From Welwitschia mirabilis (lineage: Eukaryota > Gnetophyta > Gnetopsida > Welwitschiales): a DNA stretch of 55,936 nucleotides. Of this stretch, positions 10,369-23,142 are shown one piece after another. Made by a program: the position numbers and the translations under genes. Below the pieces are notes generated by a model. The model was not told where the DNA came from. It ran no database searches and saw only the letters and a list, made by a program, of their open reading frames with translations. Numbering within the stretch: position 1 is the stretch's first letter; every line of letters starts with the position of its first letter. The DNA is taken from assembly GCA_051453625.1 (NCBI GenBank), contig JBOZIK010000001.1:223794163-223850098 (forward strand), in the 5' to 3' direction.

Positions 10369-11489
10369 TATTAAGTTATATTGTTAAATTGATATCAAAC
10401 TAACATATCTCATATAGAGTAATATGTTACAAATATTTTAGGTAAATAAAGTCTTTGTAGGTTAAAAGTAATTCAACATTTTTCTTAAGTTTTACATGAC
10501 CAAAAAAAAATGACAATTTTGATAAGGGGTCATTCAAAGCTGGACCTAAAATTTTCTAACAAAGTTAACAAGGGGATGACTAGACCTCAAAAGGGGTCAA
10601 TTGGACCTAAGCCAAAAATTCTTTTAAAGTTCTTAAGGAGTTGATCAAACCTCATAAGTGATCAACTAGACCTAAATCAAATGCAATCGACTAGACTTTG
10701 AATGAGGTTAATAAGACAAAATGATATAAGACAATCAAGTTAATTAAAATAAAGTGGGATTGACTGACTCTAGTAATGATAACTAATTGGATCGAGTAGA
10801 TGTTTTAAGGGGTTAACCAATCATAGAGAAAATAGAACTTTTTAAGATTATTTTCTAGTTATTATCCCTTCTATACCTAATCATTGAAGTGTTAAATTCA
10901 ATTTTTAATGCATAATAATTACCTCCTATATAAGGCAAATGAATAGGAATTTTTGGGATCAACTGTTTTGGAAAAAAAAACCACTTTTGTAGTATTGATA
11001 TTCGTTAGTCAAAAGGCAATCCATTACATTGTATGAGCCTATAATTATGAATTTCTTTTCCAGCAAAGTAGTCCATCTTCATTGTACTTTAGATCTAGTG
11101 ATTTTAGTGCATTTAGGCATACTATTTCTTTCTAAAAGATTTCCTATGTAAATGTTAAGATTAAGCCTTGAAAGTCCACTTGTAAAGGTTACAAGTTGAT
11201 TTAGAAACCTAAAAATAAAGTAATAAGGATTCAAATCAGCTTAAGGTTAGAGCTAATAACTAAGAGTGATGTAGTGGTCTTTTTTAGATCACTAGAAATC
11301 ATTTTGTCTAGTGCTCCTCTTGGGTATTTTTCATTTTAGTTATTTGCTTGCTCTTTTATTCATCTTATTTATATTGATAGTAGTTAGTTCTCATTTTAAA
11401 TTTATTCATATTTTCATGTACCTTTTTAAGGATAAATTTTATTTTGTAAAACCTATTCATTCCCCCATCTAGGATTTATATATCCTACA
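10368..11489 (+). repeat. 3' LTR of the Maximus/SIRE-like copia element
   Basis: About 1.12 kb. The U3 part (10530-10810) carries repeated GATCAAACCT / CAACTAGACCT motifs. A TATA box TATATAAGG is at 10927-10935. The U5 part contains the familiar CATTTTGTCTAGTGCTCCTC (about 11292-11311) and CCTATTCATTCCCCCATCTA (about 11452-11471), ending ...ATATCCTACA at 11489. Both ends were placed by resemblance to known Maximus/SIRE LTRs, as the other LTR of this element is not in the window. The right end directly abuts family Y LTR sequence. Confidence 0.7.
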
Positions 11490-11599
11490 CAAGGATCACA
11501 CCCTTTTACTATAATAGAAGTTATTCTTAACTATACTTTAATTACATTTAAGTATAATCTATTAATTAAAAGTGATTTTTGAACATTACATTTTTTTCA
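11490..11599 (-). repeat. Fragment of family Y 3' LTR (copy 1)
   Basis: Plus-strand GATCACACCCTTTTACTATA and the following ~100 bp match 16387-16515 (GAGTCACACCCTTTTATTAT onward). It is truncated exactly where the copia LTR ends, so the copia element probably integrated into this LTR, with the rest of it lying left of the window. A 10-N gap follows (11600-11609). Confidence 0.65.
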
Positions 11600-11609
11600 N
11601 NNNNNNNNN

Positions 11610-13911
11610 TCACCTTAATTCCTTAGCTTGCCCTTGAGAATTATCCCTCTAGTGGATTGACTACTTACACATGCATCCCCTGGTTATCTATTTTAAGTCT
11701 CAAGCATTAACTCCTCAATAGATGAACTACTCTTGCTAATATCCCAATGTGTCCATTTAGTTAATACTTTTTTTATGGTTCTATTTTGTAGTTTCTTAAT
11801 ATGAGTATCTAATACCTCCTTACAATAAATATCAAGATTAAGTTTAGGCCTTTACAAAATAAGCTTCCAATCAAGCATGCCATCTTGAACTTTGTCCTTT
11901 ATTATAGGGATTTAAAATAATGTCATGGATTACTAGATTAAGTTAAAATATCTTAAATAGTAACTTTAACTTATAATTTAAATATTCAATTCCTTCTAAT
12001 AATTTGTAGTAGAAGTTAGTATCTAATTTAAAAGGTTCCACTAGAAATGTAATTGGTAATATAATCCTATGTACTAATCTTGAGATGTTTATCGATGCCT
12101 TTTATTCCTATTGATGAACTATTATATTATTTTCACCTTGGAATGAAGTTTATTCTTTCTTTCAATATCTGTCGTATGAAGTATAATCAACTTATTAGGA
12201 CTAAGTAGTTTCTAATTCATTAGTTTTCTAATTATACAGCACATTCAAAGAATTTTCCAAGATTCTATTAATTTTTTCTATCTAACACTTAACTTCAAAA
12301 TGAAAAATAATACTAAACTATGGATAGGAACTTGGAATCTCTACTTGAATTAATAACCTACGAGACTTCATAAAATATAAAAACTTCATACATAAAATAT
12401 AAAGTTAATTCATCTCCATTCCCCTTAAGAATTCATTTTCTAAATGAATATGAAACTAATAGGATTTATTGATGAAAGCTAGTTCTAATGTTTATGTTCT
12501 TTTACACCTATTAAGGACTCATACTCATTGAAGGAGGTTATGCTTAATTTATGAAATAACAAAAGAGAAAAACTTATAAGATGCATAAATATTTATTAAT
12601 AGATTAATAATAAAGTAAGAAATATAACTATTTAATACTAAAACTAAAACCTAATTATAAAGAAAACTTATGTGTAGAGTAGCATATGGGTGTTTTACAA
12701 GGGTACTGGGGCATTACCATCCGAGAGGTTAGTTCTGTATGGAAGAAGAAGAACTTTGATTCTTAGAAGGATAGTTTCTAGAAATGTATCTTTTCTTATT
12801 GCATTCATAACAAATGATGTTGCCTTAAGATCCATCATGAAAAGTTTAATTCCTAATGGAGGTGTTTTAATTATTTCTATCATTTAATTTTTAGACCAAC
12901 TATTGTCTTATATGTTTAGATGGTACTTTGCTTTCCTATAAGTATCCTTAACAAATTTAACTTTTAAAGTATGAAGGAGGCTTCAGACCATAGGTGGAAT
13001 CGTGTTAATGAAACCACTAATGAGTTCTCTCTTAAAGAAATTCTATGGATAATTTATGAGGCATTATAATTTCAACTAGTATTCATCTAATGAACCCTTT
13101 ATAAATTTAGACATTAAAATTCAACCATTTAATCTTTAATAAAATCATCTAGAATAAAATTATTTGTAAAATATTCTCCAAAAATCTTCTAAATAATTAT
13201 ATGATTGAATTTTTATTGGCATTGAATCTATAATTCTTATGCATTCTTAGTGAGAAATGAAGTAGTATAGATGCATATTCTCTCTTGTCATGTATTTTAA
13301 AAGGTAAAATATTTTTCTATCTATTAAAGCCATGACATAACTTTCTCATTAGTTCATTCTTTGTCGTCATAGATTTGTAAATTAATCATTTTAGTGATTT
13401 CATTACTATCTTTCTCATTTACTATTACATCATTTATTTAATTAGATTAAAAAAACTTGTATATTAGCTTTTGCATTTCAATTCCTCATTTGTAAACTTT
13501 AGAGATTAATCTTTTTAGTAGAAGATTTTTATTCAGAAGTAAAATGATGTTCTAGTAATCATTGTAGATCATGATTCATTGGATGGTCTAGTTATTTCAA
13601 GTGTAAAAAAAGTAAGTCAACCTTATTAGAGAGTTCTTGATTCTCTAGGTGTATCTCATTTAATTGGTTCTCAATAGCATCTATTCCATAATTCATTCTT
13701 TGATTTATAACTCTCTAATTATTTCTACTTCTCCCTTCTAACCTAACCTCGCTAAAGCTTTCTACTAATCTTTAATAGGGTTAATTTTAAAAATTTGTTT
13801 TGTGATCATTGTTGTGGTTGATTAATTATTAGTAACTATTGGGATTGATTAGAAACTTATGAAATTATTGTAATTATTTTAATTGTTAAAAAGATAAGAA
13901 GTTATAACATT
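11610..13911 (-). mobile_element. Internal region of family Y copy 1, no recognised coding
   Basis: Between the LTR fragment and the minisatellite. The 13530-13900 part resembles the reverse complement of 34276-34640, for example TTCTAGTAATCATTGTAGAT against TTCTAGTGGTTATTACAAGT. This shows that copies 1 and 2 share more than the array. Two overlapping ~63-codon frames at 12690-12887 lie on opposite strands. Neither shows a motif I recognise as gag or pol. Confidence 0.45.
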
Positions 13912-14850
13912 AGGCCTCAGAACAGGCAACTATGAGAGATAGAAAACTATGACATCATACCTAAGATATGGGCAACTGTGACATCAAGCTTAGAAGGTAG
14001 AAAACTATGATGTCAACCTTAGAAGTTGGATAACTATGATGTCAAACCTTAGATAGGCAAAAGCCTAAGAAAAAAACAACTATGATGTGATGCTTAAGAA
14101 ACAAGCAATCATGACATTAGGCCTTAGAGCTGGGTAACTATAACATCATATTTCATGGTGAAGTGCAACATCAACCTTCCAACTATAATGTCATTCTTCA
14201 ACTATGACATCAAACTCCATGTTTAAAGGTGATGTCAACCTTTTATTGTAATGTCAGGATCTAACTATAATGATGGTTTCTATGACTAAGTAAGACATTA
14301 GACTTTAAACTATACCATTTACCTTTAAGTGTGATGTCAAACTATGTGACCAAGTCCCATATTAGCCCTTTAACTATGAAATTCACTTTTAACTATGACA
14401 TGGATTCCTAAGTATTGTGTCGAGTTTCTTCGTTAAGTGTGATATTAGCTTTTAAAGTGCAACATTGAGTTCCAACTACAATGTTAGATGTGGAGCACTT
14501 AACTATGATATTAGGCTTGTGGCCAAGTGTGATTTTGGATGTGGTACCATCAACTATGACATCAGATCTATGAACTAAGTGTGATGTTAGGTGTAGGACG
14601 TTTGAATATGATGTGAGACCTATGGCCACGTGTAACACTAGGTGGGAGGCCTTCACTTGTAATGTTAGACTTGTGAACCAAATGTGAAATTAGGTATTCA
14701 ACCCTTAACTATAACATTAAACATGTGGCCAAGTATAATGATGGGTGTGGATCCCTTAATTATAACATTAAACTCATGGCCATGTATGACATTGGATGTG
14801 GGAACCTTAACTATGATGTTAGATTTATGAACCAAGTGTGAGAATCAGAC
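13912..14850 (+). repeat. Degenerate minisatellite array 1 (TGACGTCA-like units)
   Basis: A tandem array with a higher-order unit of about 51 bp. The unit runs AACTATGAxxTxAGACTTGT, then GGCCAAGTGTGATGTTAGG, then TGTGGGACCCTT, for example 14500-14602. Each unit has two related halves centred on TGATGT(C/T)A or TGACAT(C/T)A. It is the inverted homologue of array 2. The CA/TG alternation at one position points to a decayed CG. The small minus-strand ORF at 14408-14656 is a by-product of the repeats. Confidence 0.85.
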
Positions 14851-16048
14851 TTATTTTCTAGCTACTATATTATAGTTGACTTGATTTATTAAATTAAGAT
14901 TAATTGATGTTAATTACTATTAACTACTAGGAGTTGATAAAAATCCACCTTTACTATTTTGGACATAAATTTTATGTATTCAATTAAAAATCTTATTCTA
15001 ATCCCATTCTGGAAGGCTTATGAAGACTTTAACATTGGGAAAATAAGTAAAACTTAATTTGGTCTAAATTTTTCTTCATATTCTATGTAGAAGTTACTCA
15101 AAATTGGTTATCTTTATTAGTGTATCCAAAATTTTTAGCTATTTTCACCTCTATTTTAGTCATAACTTTCTTCTATGAACTTCAATTTTAGCTCCATCTG
15201 ATTTCATACCTTTCTATTTTTATGTTCTTAGATTTTATATCTTTTTTTAAATACACCTCGGAATCCTATCAAGTAATTTGAAGTATAATATCAACATAGT
15301 TTAACATAGTAAGAGGGACTTGGCATAGTTTTACTTTGCATTGATTATTATGACATAAATGTTTTCAATGTACTTGGGATTTTATAGTCTACAAAATATT
15401 GTTGAATCATTTTACTATATAGCATATCAGAAAGTAAAGAAGTAGGAGGTTATTAATGGTACCATTCGCATGTTGCAAGTATTGTTGATTTGGCATTAGT
15501 ATCATTCTTATGTGTGGTTATCCTTGTTGCTAGTATAATTTCTACTTAGTTTATGTCAAAAAATTAGAAAACTTACATTTGTCTACAAATATGTCTAGAG
15601 TGGATATGACTCGTTTAGCTTTCTTATGTTAAGCAATGTACATCTAATGATATGACTAGAAAGAAATAAATAAAGAATGGAGAATAACATAAATAGGTTG
15701 GCCATTATTATTGATAATATCAAGTCATGTATTATAGTAGAAAGGTTTCATATGAACACTTTCTAAGGAAGCCTTAAAAGGACATGATGCTAATAACTTT
15801 ACTGTAGAGTATCTCTTCCTTTCATAGGACTTAACTATTTTCTTTTTCTCTTTTCTTCTTATGTTTATAAATAGGAAAAATGATCTTCTTTAGGTTTCTT
15901 TCTTAATTTGATGTACTCCTTTTTCTATTCTTTGAATTTTTTTGTACTACTTCTTTTGATCTTAATAAAAATACAATTTTTCTTATGAAATTTATTTTTT
16001 ATATTTTTTTATTTAGATCTTCAATAGATAGAAGTTTACTATCTTCAT
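14851..16048. mobile_element. Rest of family Y copy 1 internal region
   Basis: The part next to the primer site (about 15990-16048) resembles 30371-30450 in inverted orientation. The rest does not match copy 2, so copy 1 seems to have lost the antisense gene relic by deletion or replacement. TTTATAAATAGG at about 15866-15877 is a TATA-like string without other support. No coding was recognised. Confidence 0.4.
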
Positions 16049-16063
16049 GGTTCTGATACTAAT
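16049..16063 (-). other. Primer-binding site of family Y copy 1
   Basis: Minus-strand ATTAGTATCAGAACC next to the LTR end, against TTGGTATCAGAGCC for the 3' end of initiator-Met tRNA. The mismatches are mostly transitions. It sets the element's orientation as minus. Confidence 0.65.
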
Positions 16064-16527
16064 TGTAATGTTTCAAATTACTAAAGTAGAATTTAACGTG
16101 TATTTAGTAATAAACATTTAAAATTAAAACAATAAAAAAATTAATAACAAATTAATTAAGTAGATATGAAATATCTCTTTATTACAAATAATAACAATAT
16201 GGTCTCTATGCCTTATTCCATCCTTATACTAGTGGTCAAAGATAAGGATGTAAACTATGATCTTAGCCACCCTTTTGAATCCCTTAGGGATTAACCAAGG
16301 TAGTTGTTGGTTACATCTACCTAGTATATTCACTCTACTAATACCATAGGATTATAAACAACACAAAGAAACATAATGTAACAAATCCAAGAGTCACACC
16401 CTTTTATTATAATAGTAGTGATTCTTAACTATGATTTAATTACATTTAGTAATAATCACTTAATTAAAAGTAATTTTAAATTATTATAGTTACATTATAA
16501 GTTGGAGTTACATTTTTTCTGTAGTCA
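16064..16527 (-). repeat. 5' LTR of family Y copy 1
   Basis: Plus-strand view TGTAATGTTTCAAATTAC ... GTAGTCA, 464 bp, with TG...CA ends. It matches the reverse complement of 29898-30354, including the shared block around 16248-16310 (CTATGATCTTAGCCACC and CCCTTAGGGATTAACC). It also matches 11490-11599. The primer site lies directly at the 16064 side. Confidence 0.75.
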
Positions 16528-19500
16528 ATATTTTATTAAAGATTTTGTATTAAATTATAATTTATAAATCTCTTTTTCTCTATGTCTTTTTATCTACTAT
16601 GAGCCTTGGAAACCCTTGATGGTGTAATGGATTCATTTATTTTTTGGTGGTAACTAAATATCCTTTTGATTACTAGCCTAAATTAGAATTACTAGATTAA
16701 AGGTTTTTATGTTGGGATTGGACCACCTTTCTTATAAAGCATTTATTGACTTGTTTTATTGTTGGCTAGGCTTCACCCATGTCTTTCATTTTCTTTGAGA
16801 AAATGGAATTCCGAAGAGCATGTATGTAAAATAAACTAAGATAGAGGTCATGTGTGTTACTTAGTGTTGTTTAGGCTTAATATCTCATGAATGTTCTTAT
16901 TTCTAATATCAAATTGAGGTTGTTATCTATAATTCTTATTGCTTTTTTCCCTCTTATTTAGGATTGGCTTCTTTTTATTTTGTTTTTCTTATGAAATGAT
17001 TATTAATTTTTATCAAATAAAGTTTTCAAACTTTCATATCTTATGAGACCTTCAAATCTTAGATATTCTATGGAATGGTCTTTAAGTCTATATGTATACT
17101 CTCTAATGCTAAAACCATTAGTACTTCTTTCACATGTATCATAAAACCAATGTCTTCTTTATTTATGTTATGAAACATCTAATATTAATTTTCTTACTAA
17201 GATTTAATCTATGTCCAATCACCTACAACTAGTGACCATTGAATAGACCTTTGTTTAATGATATTATAATGTTTCAATAAAAACTTTAATTCTTATAGAT
17301 TTCTCTTATTCCTACTCTATTGATTATAATGGATACATGGTGTGCTTTTTTTAATAAAACATTTAGATGATTGATTATTAGAGGTTTAATTGCATTTGAT
17401 TTTAGTTTAGTGGTCACTTACAAGAATACAAAATAGTTAGCCCTTATCTATAGTAGAATCCATTTATTACGATGCTGGTATATTGGTTTATATCTTCATA
17501 AATTAGAAAAACTAATCATAGTTCTTACTAAATTTTACAAACATGTTCTTGAAATGATAATTTCAAATTTATTCCATGTTTAGAACCCCCCTTTGGCAAA
17601 CATAGTAGCTTTGCAAAACCTTAATACTGCAACAAAAAATATAAAGAAAGTAAGAATCCTTGTAGATTTATTTTTCTTCTAGCCCAAAAGACATTGCTTG
17701 ATAAATGTTTTAGATTGGAATGAATATTATCCTATTATAGTTTCAACTAGTCTAAAGCTAGCATTTGAAGAAGGCTATGATGGGATGTCTTCAAGGGAAA
17801 ATTCTCCAATGTATGATGGTTACTCAATATTACCTTCAATTTTAGCATATGAGGTGTTGCTTATAAATAAATGGATGGAATAATAGTTCTCTAGCTTAGC
17901 CTGCAATTTCATAGAGGACTTGAGTAAATAAGAGGTAAAAAAGAAAGGATACTTTTAAATCTATAATTGAAAGAAAATCCAAAGCTAATGAAGGGCTAGG
18001 TAGGATTTCAGAAAGGATGCAGACTAGTGAAGATACTAATGTTACCTTTATGTTTATCCAATAAGATTAAAAGGGAATAAATCACAATGCCATGATTTTA
18101 TGAAGCTAAGTTATTACTCTCAGACTTTTTTTCTTCTCATATTTCTTTTTTTTTTTTTTTTTTGGGTTTTAGTAAGGATTTTGTTTAAGTAAGAAGTATT
18201 TTATATATTACAAAAGCTCAATGATATTATATTTCCATAACAAATAATGACCTCATTAGGTTAGATCATTCTCAAGTTATTCTTTGTTTTATATTTTATA
18301 TATGTTGTTCATATTTTATGAATTTTGATTTAAGTAAGGCATCTTATATTATGAATAAAGTTATAGTAATAAATGGATAAAATGGATCATTTCTTAAGGC
18401 TTCAGGTTTTCTTCTCTTTCTTTATAATATAATAGTTATTATGAGTTTTATGATGTTTAACAAAATAAAAATAAATTCATAACTTAAATGTAGCCCATCT
18501 TGATAACTCTAGTCTTTAGACAAGATCCTATTCTCTTTTTAAAGGATTTTGTTTTATTTCATGAATACACTAATTTTAGTTAAATTTCATTCAATAATTA
18601 AAATAGACTTCTAAGAGAATGTAGTAAAGATTTTCATTATCAACATTAGTGTTTATTAAAAGAGACCCATGTGAACGATGTAGAAATAATTGGCTTGGAA
18701 GAGACTCAATATATGTAATTAATTATCAATGTATATGCATGAATTAGGCATATGTAAAACTAAACAATTTGATTAATGTTATTTAGACACTTGAAATTCT
18801 TAGATAAATTTTCATTTACTAGGAATCACAAAAAAGTTGAAATCATATGATTTGTATATCTATGCATGTGTATTCTTTTAGTATCTTGAAAACTATTTTA
18901 CAAATCTCCTTGAGTAAAATCATAACTTGTAACAAAGTAGTTGTATGTTAAATGGTTTAAACAATGGCTACCTTTGACTTTTTAGGTTATGAAGTGGTTT
19001 TTATTTTCAATTATTGAAAAATTCCTTTAACTTTCCTAGTCCACATTGAGGCAAACTTTTATGTTGTTTCCTAAATTACTACTTAACTATCTTAGCTTAC
19101 ATGTGTCACTGATTTATAAGTTTTTAAAATTTTGAAACTACTCTAAAGGATCCTTTTTAGCTCCTTGCTTGATGTAAAGTAAAAGTGTACTAATACATTA
19201 TGATCTTCATTTAATTAGAGAGATTTCTAAGGATGGAATACAGTCCTACATAATGATATCTACTTTAATTCAATTCCTAGGTATACTTTGTGAAATAATA
19301 ATATTTAAAATTATGAATGTTACTAACATATCAATTCTAAAGGATTGATAGTTTACATGATTATAAAACATAAGACAACATTCCAAATGGGGAGGATTTA
19401 CTCCTTTCATGATTCCATATCACAATTTAGTTTAGCCCTTGAGAGGGGCCCTATGAATAATTGATTACCATGTCATTTAGTCTTCTTATTAACTTCTAAC

Positions 19501-21014
19501 TTTAGTGTATTCTCTAAAAGGTTGAGATACTGCAAGACTTGTATCTTCAATAGTTGTTTAATATAAGTGATGTTACATAGATTTATCACAAATAACTTTG
19601 ATATTATTTGCTTTTAAAAATTGATACATTATATTTTTATTTATAATATACTAATAATTAATGCTAAGGATAATTTAGAATTTTCCACAAAGACCATGTA
19701 TCTTTACATATTCTTCATTGCATTTGATTGATTAGGTTCTTTAGTACTATATTTATTTTATTGATGTATTTTTCTTCATGGCTAAATAGTTCATTCATTT
19801 CAATCTAGTTACATTAATAATTTTTTATTACAGGTTGCATAAATGCACATGATTTATAGTTTATGAATGAATCAAATTATGCTCTTTATGATACTTGCAT
19901 TTATTTTTGATGTGAAGTAATGGAAGCACCTAATTAACTTTTATGCAATGAATATAAAAAACATGACAAGATAAAGACTAATAAGGTTTTAATAATTATT
20001 TCTATTCCATATTCATTGATGTACAAATATCTTATCATATAAGATAGCCTACATATTACATTTGTAGAAGTAGTGTTAAGTTCATTAAATAACATGATAT
20101 ATTTTCTTTGTGAATTATCTATTAAACTAGGGAAAAGGATGAAGTTAAGTTATTTTCATTATGATTAATAAAAAATGTGTATTTATATAAGATGTTTTTA
20201 TAACCACCACATTCATATGAGATGTTTTCATTTAATAGTGAGAGTTTCAAGTAGGACCTGCTAGTGGTATCTTTGTTAGTAATTAGTTATGATGTATGTG
20301 CTACATTCTTGAGGTTGAGTTTAATTTTTTTACTACAATTTTATTTAGTTTGCTCAATTATCATTTTATAATTTATAGAGGATTATAAAGATGGTAGTTT
20401 TTATGTCTTCTTTTAATGTCAAGCTTATTAAGGTTAATTTCTCTCCAACATTATAATTTTTTTTTTGGTTGATAACCCTATTGGATTTAATCTCTTGAAT
20501 ATTACAAGTGTTTGTCCTTTAGTAACCTTGAGTTCCTTTTATTCTTCAATAAGAAAAATTTGATGATATAGCTCTATTAACAAGAAACAAAGTGATTATT
20601 AATTAGGAGGGTACATTGAATGATGCAGAGAAGTTTGTTAAAGTCTTTATTAGAGGAGTTTTTTAGCTATAGGATGTTATTAGAATCATATTTAAACTTA
20701 TCAATGGTAGAAAAAAAGGGAGGACATATTTGAATTAGATTACTATCTTCAATTTTATAAGATGTACAATAGCTAATCTCCTTGCTTCTCAATTTGTACA
20801 TAAGAGGTTCTATAAAAATCTATCTAAGTAAAGATAAACATATTCATTTCTTTTGGTAAAACTAATTGAAAACCTTCATGGGTTTTTGCATATCCTTTAG
20901 ATTAGAAAAATAATTTCTAAAAAGGTTGGAGGATTTGTAAAATATCTTGAAATATAATATTTTAATATTTTTGTGATCAAAATGATGATTTTTTTAGTTA
21001 TGTATTTGCATGTT
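16528..21014. other. AT-rich DNA without recognised genes
   Basis: No LTR ends, RNA genes or conserved protein motifs were recognised apart from the weak coding-like stretch at 17590-18060. It contains poly-T (about 18146-18165) and many short AT-rich runs. Probably old, unrecognisable transposon DNA. Confidence 0.5.
17590..18060 (+). pseudogene. Coding-like relic of unknown family
   Basis: A 61-codon open frame (17698-17883) reads WNEYYPIIVSTSLKLAFEEG and PSILAYEVLLINKWME, and the frame continues past stops with SLACNFIEDLSK. The composition looks like real protein rather than AT-rich noise, with mixed charged and hydrophobic residues. I do not recognise the family. No start, splice or neighbour evidence was found. 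Confidence 0.25.
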
Positions 21015-22063
21015 TGTTGTGTTGTCAATTTACAGTTATTTAATGGATGTTATGAGTTGTTTTGCAGGACCTTTATAGAGGTTTAAGTGCAATTCTAAGG
21101 ATTTTGAAGATACAAGAGGAAATCTCAGAAAAGTGCTATTATTATTCAAATTTGATACATTTAAGGCACTTTCTGATGAACAGAGCTTTTCACGATAAAG
21201 CTGCTAAGTTTCTTCTTAAGAAAGATATTAAATAAGACTATTGTCCCCTCCATCATCCACATGACAGGCAGGATGAAGACTACATATGTGAACTACTAAA
21301 TCATCGTTTTGAAGATATTTTGTAATATTTTATCATCCCCTATCATCTGGATGACATGAACATATAACTATCACTGACAGATTGCCTCAGCCGTTTCGTC
21401 AGTTTTTAAGTCCTTAATAAGCACACATAACTGTACCTTCTATCTATCCTTTTTTATTGTATTTTTATATAAATAAGACCCCCTTCAACTCTCCTAACAA
21501 TCTTCAATGCACCAGAGATTCTCGTGACAGGAAACCAAAGGGTGGGATATCTATCTTAAAAGTTGCAAAAAGACAAGCACTTGGTGGAGGGCTGAGTATC
21601 TCCCATTGAGACCTAGTTGTTTTGTAACCCTAATATTGTTACCATTTTAATATAAATCTTAGTTTTATTTTATGTTTTCATTGTAGGATTTCATATGTTA
21701 CTTGTAGTCTAATGTTTCTTAAGATCTCGTGATAATTTCTTGGGTGATATAGATTATCAAGAGCAGCCTTTGTTAAGGCTGAAAAGCAAGTAGGATTAGG
21801 ATCATTTTGCATTACATGTTAGCTTAGATTGCATCTTGTACCTTACATAGTAGTTATTTTACTTGCATTATTCTTTATTATTTCTTGTTCCTATTTAATT
21901 GCAAAAGCAACCTCAGTCTCATGTGGATAGACTTCAATGAGATAAGAAATTTTTGGATTACCTCCATTATATTAGCATGATGTGTTATGCATAATATCTA
22001 TTTTAATTATTAATGAAAATATCTGTTTGAATGTAAAAGCGTTCATAAATACATACCGCAACA
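21015..22063 (+). repeat. LTR of family X, copy B (likely solo)
   Basis: Starts TGTTGTGTTGTCAATTTACA and ends ACATACCGCAACA, so TGTTG/CAACA are inverted termini. TATA box TATAAATA at 21468-21475, followed by the conserved leader CACCAGAGATTCTCGTGACA (about 21511-21530). No polypurine tract precedes it and no tRNA primer site follows. The flanks ATGTT (21010-21014) and ATATT (22064-22068) differ by one base and may be a decayed target duplication. About 1.05 kb. Confidence 0.75.
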
Positions 22064-23142
22064 ATATTTTACTTCTATCAAGCATAATGAGATAATTCAT
22101 TATGAATATGAATGATCATGTAGTTCAAGCTTAAGCAAAATGGCATAATCGCATCCATCATGAACATGAGGATGATATATCCAAGCCACCTATCCATCAC
22201 AGCAAGAATGAAATAAGCATGAAAAGTAAGGGTCTCTTAAGTTCCATCAAATAAACATTCAGGTTATGTAAGCTAAAATAAAAAGAAGAATCATCAAATA
22301 CATCTTAAAGTAAAATCATACCTTAGACAATTCTAAGCATAACAAGTATGAGACAATCACAACTTAATATTAGAGTAATTCATAAAGAACATATAATACT
22401 TTATCATCTAAAAAGTGAAAGTATACAATATAAAAACATACTTATTCTAAAATAAGAGTACTATGTTAGCTTGGTAGCTAGCTCATCACTATAGGAGGTC
22501 TAGAAAGAATTCATGACTAAAACTCTAATCTCTTTGACAATGATATCATATGATATCTTCTCCAAATGAAGAAAGTTAGGGTATTTATAGGCCAAAATTA
22601 GAGTTTACAATTAAGGTTTTAAAGATCTAATGAGGTTATTTTAAAGAATTCCCAAAGTATATGAAATTATTCTTTAGTTTTGAGACCAAATTAAGGAAAT
22701 TCTTCTTAGAAAATATTCTTTGTTCATATTTTATTTATGAAAATGACTAAAATGGATTACCTACAGTAAGAAACTCATGAATATGAGTTTGGTATTATTC
22801 TATCACATCTCATATTTGTAAATCTTATTTATTTGAATATTAAGTATACTAACTTTTAATCAAATAATGAATTATTCTTTTTTGAAGGCTTATTAAAATA
22901 AGATGGTATTTTAAATTAACCTTAGTTTATAATTTTCATAATTCACTATGAAAATAACAATAATTACGTAATAAGGTTTTTATAAGAAGAGCTATCCAAA
23001 AATTTAAAATTAGATAAATCCATTATGAAAGGAATTAAAATCACATGATAAAACTAATAAATTGAAAATTTTTAAAAGGATATAATAGTATATTTTACAT
23101 CTTATTTAGTCATTTAAATTCTTAATAAATGTGATAGGTATA
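22064..23142 (-). repeat. LTR-like segment with a TATA box (uncertain)
   Basis: On the minus strand TGTGATAGAATAATACCAAA (from 22807) resembles the start of some gypsy LTRs. TATAAATA lies at 22589-22582 with the context GGCCTATAAATACCCTAAC. A perfect palindrome GATATCATATGATATC lies near 22549-22564. No confirmed end, primer site or second copy was found. The 22808-23142 part holds nothing recognised. Confidence 0.3.

Noticed and set aside
12690-12887. Overlapping ~63-codon frames on both strands
   Set aside because: No motif recognised; opposite-strand openness at one place is common in such sequence. Left within the family Y internal region.
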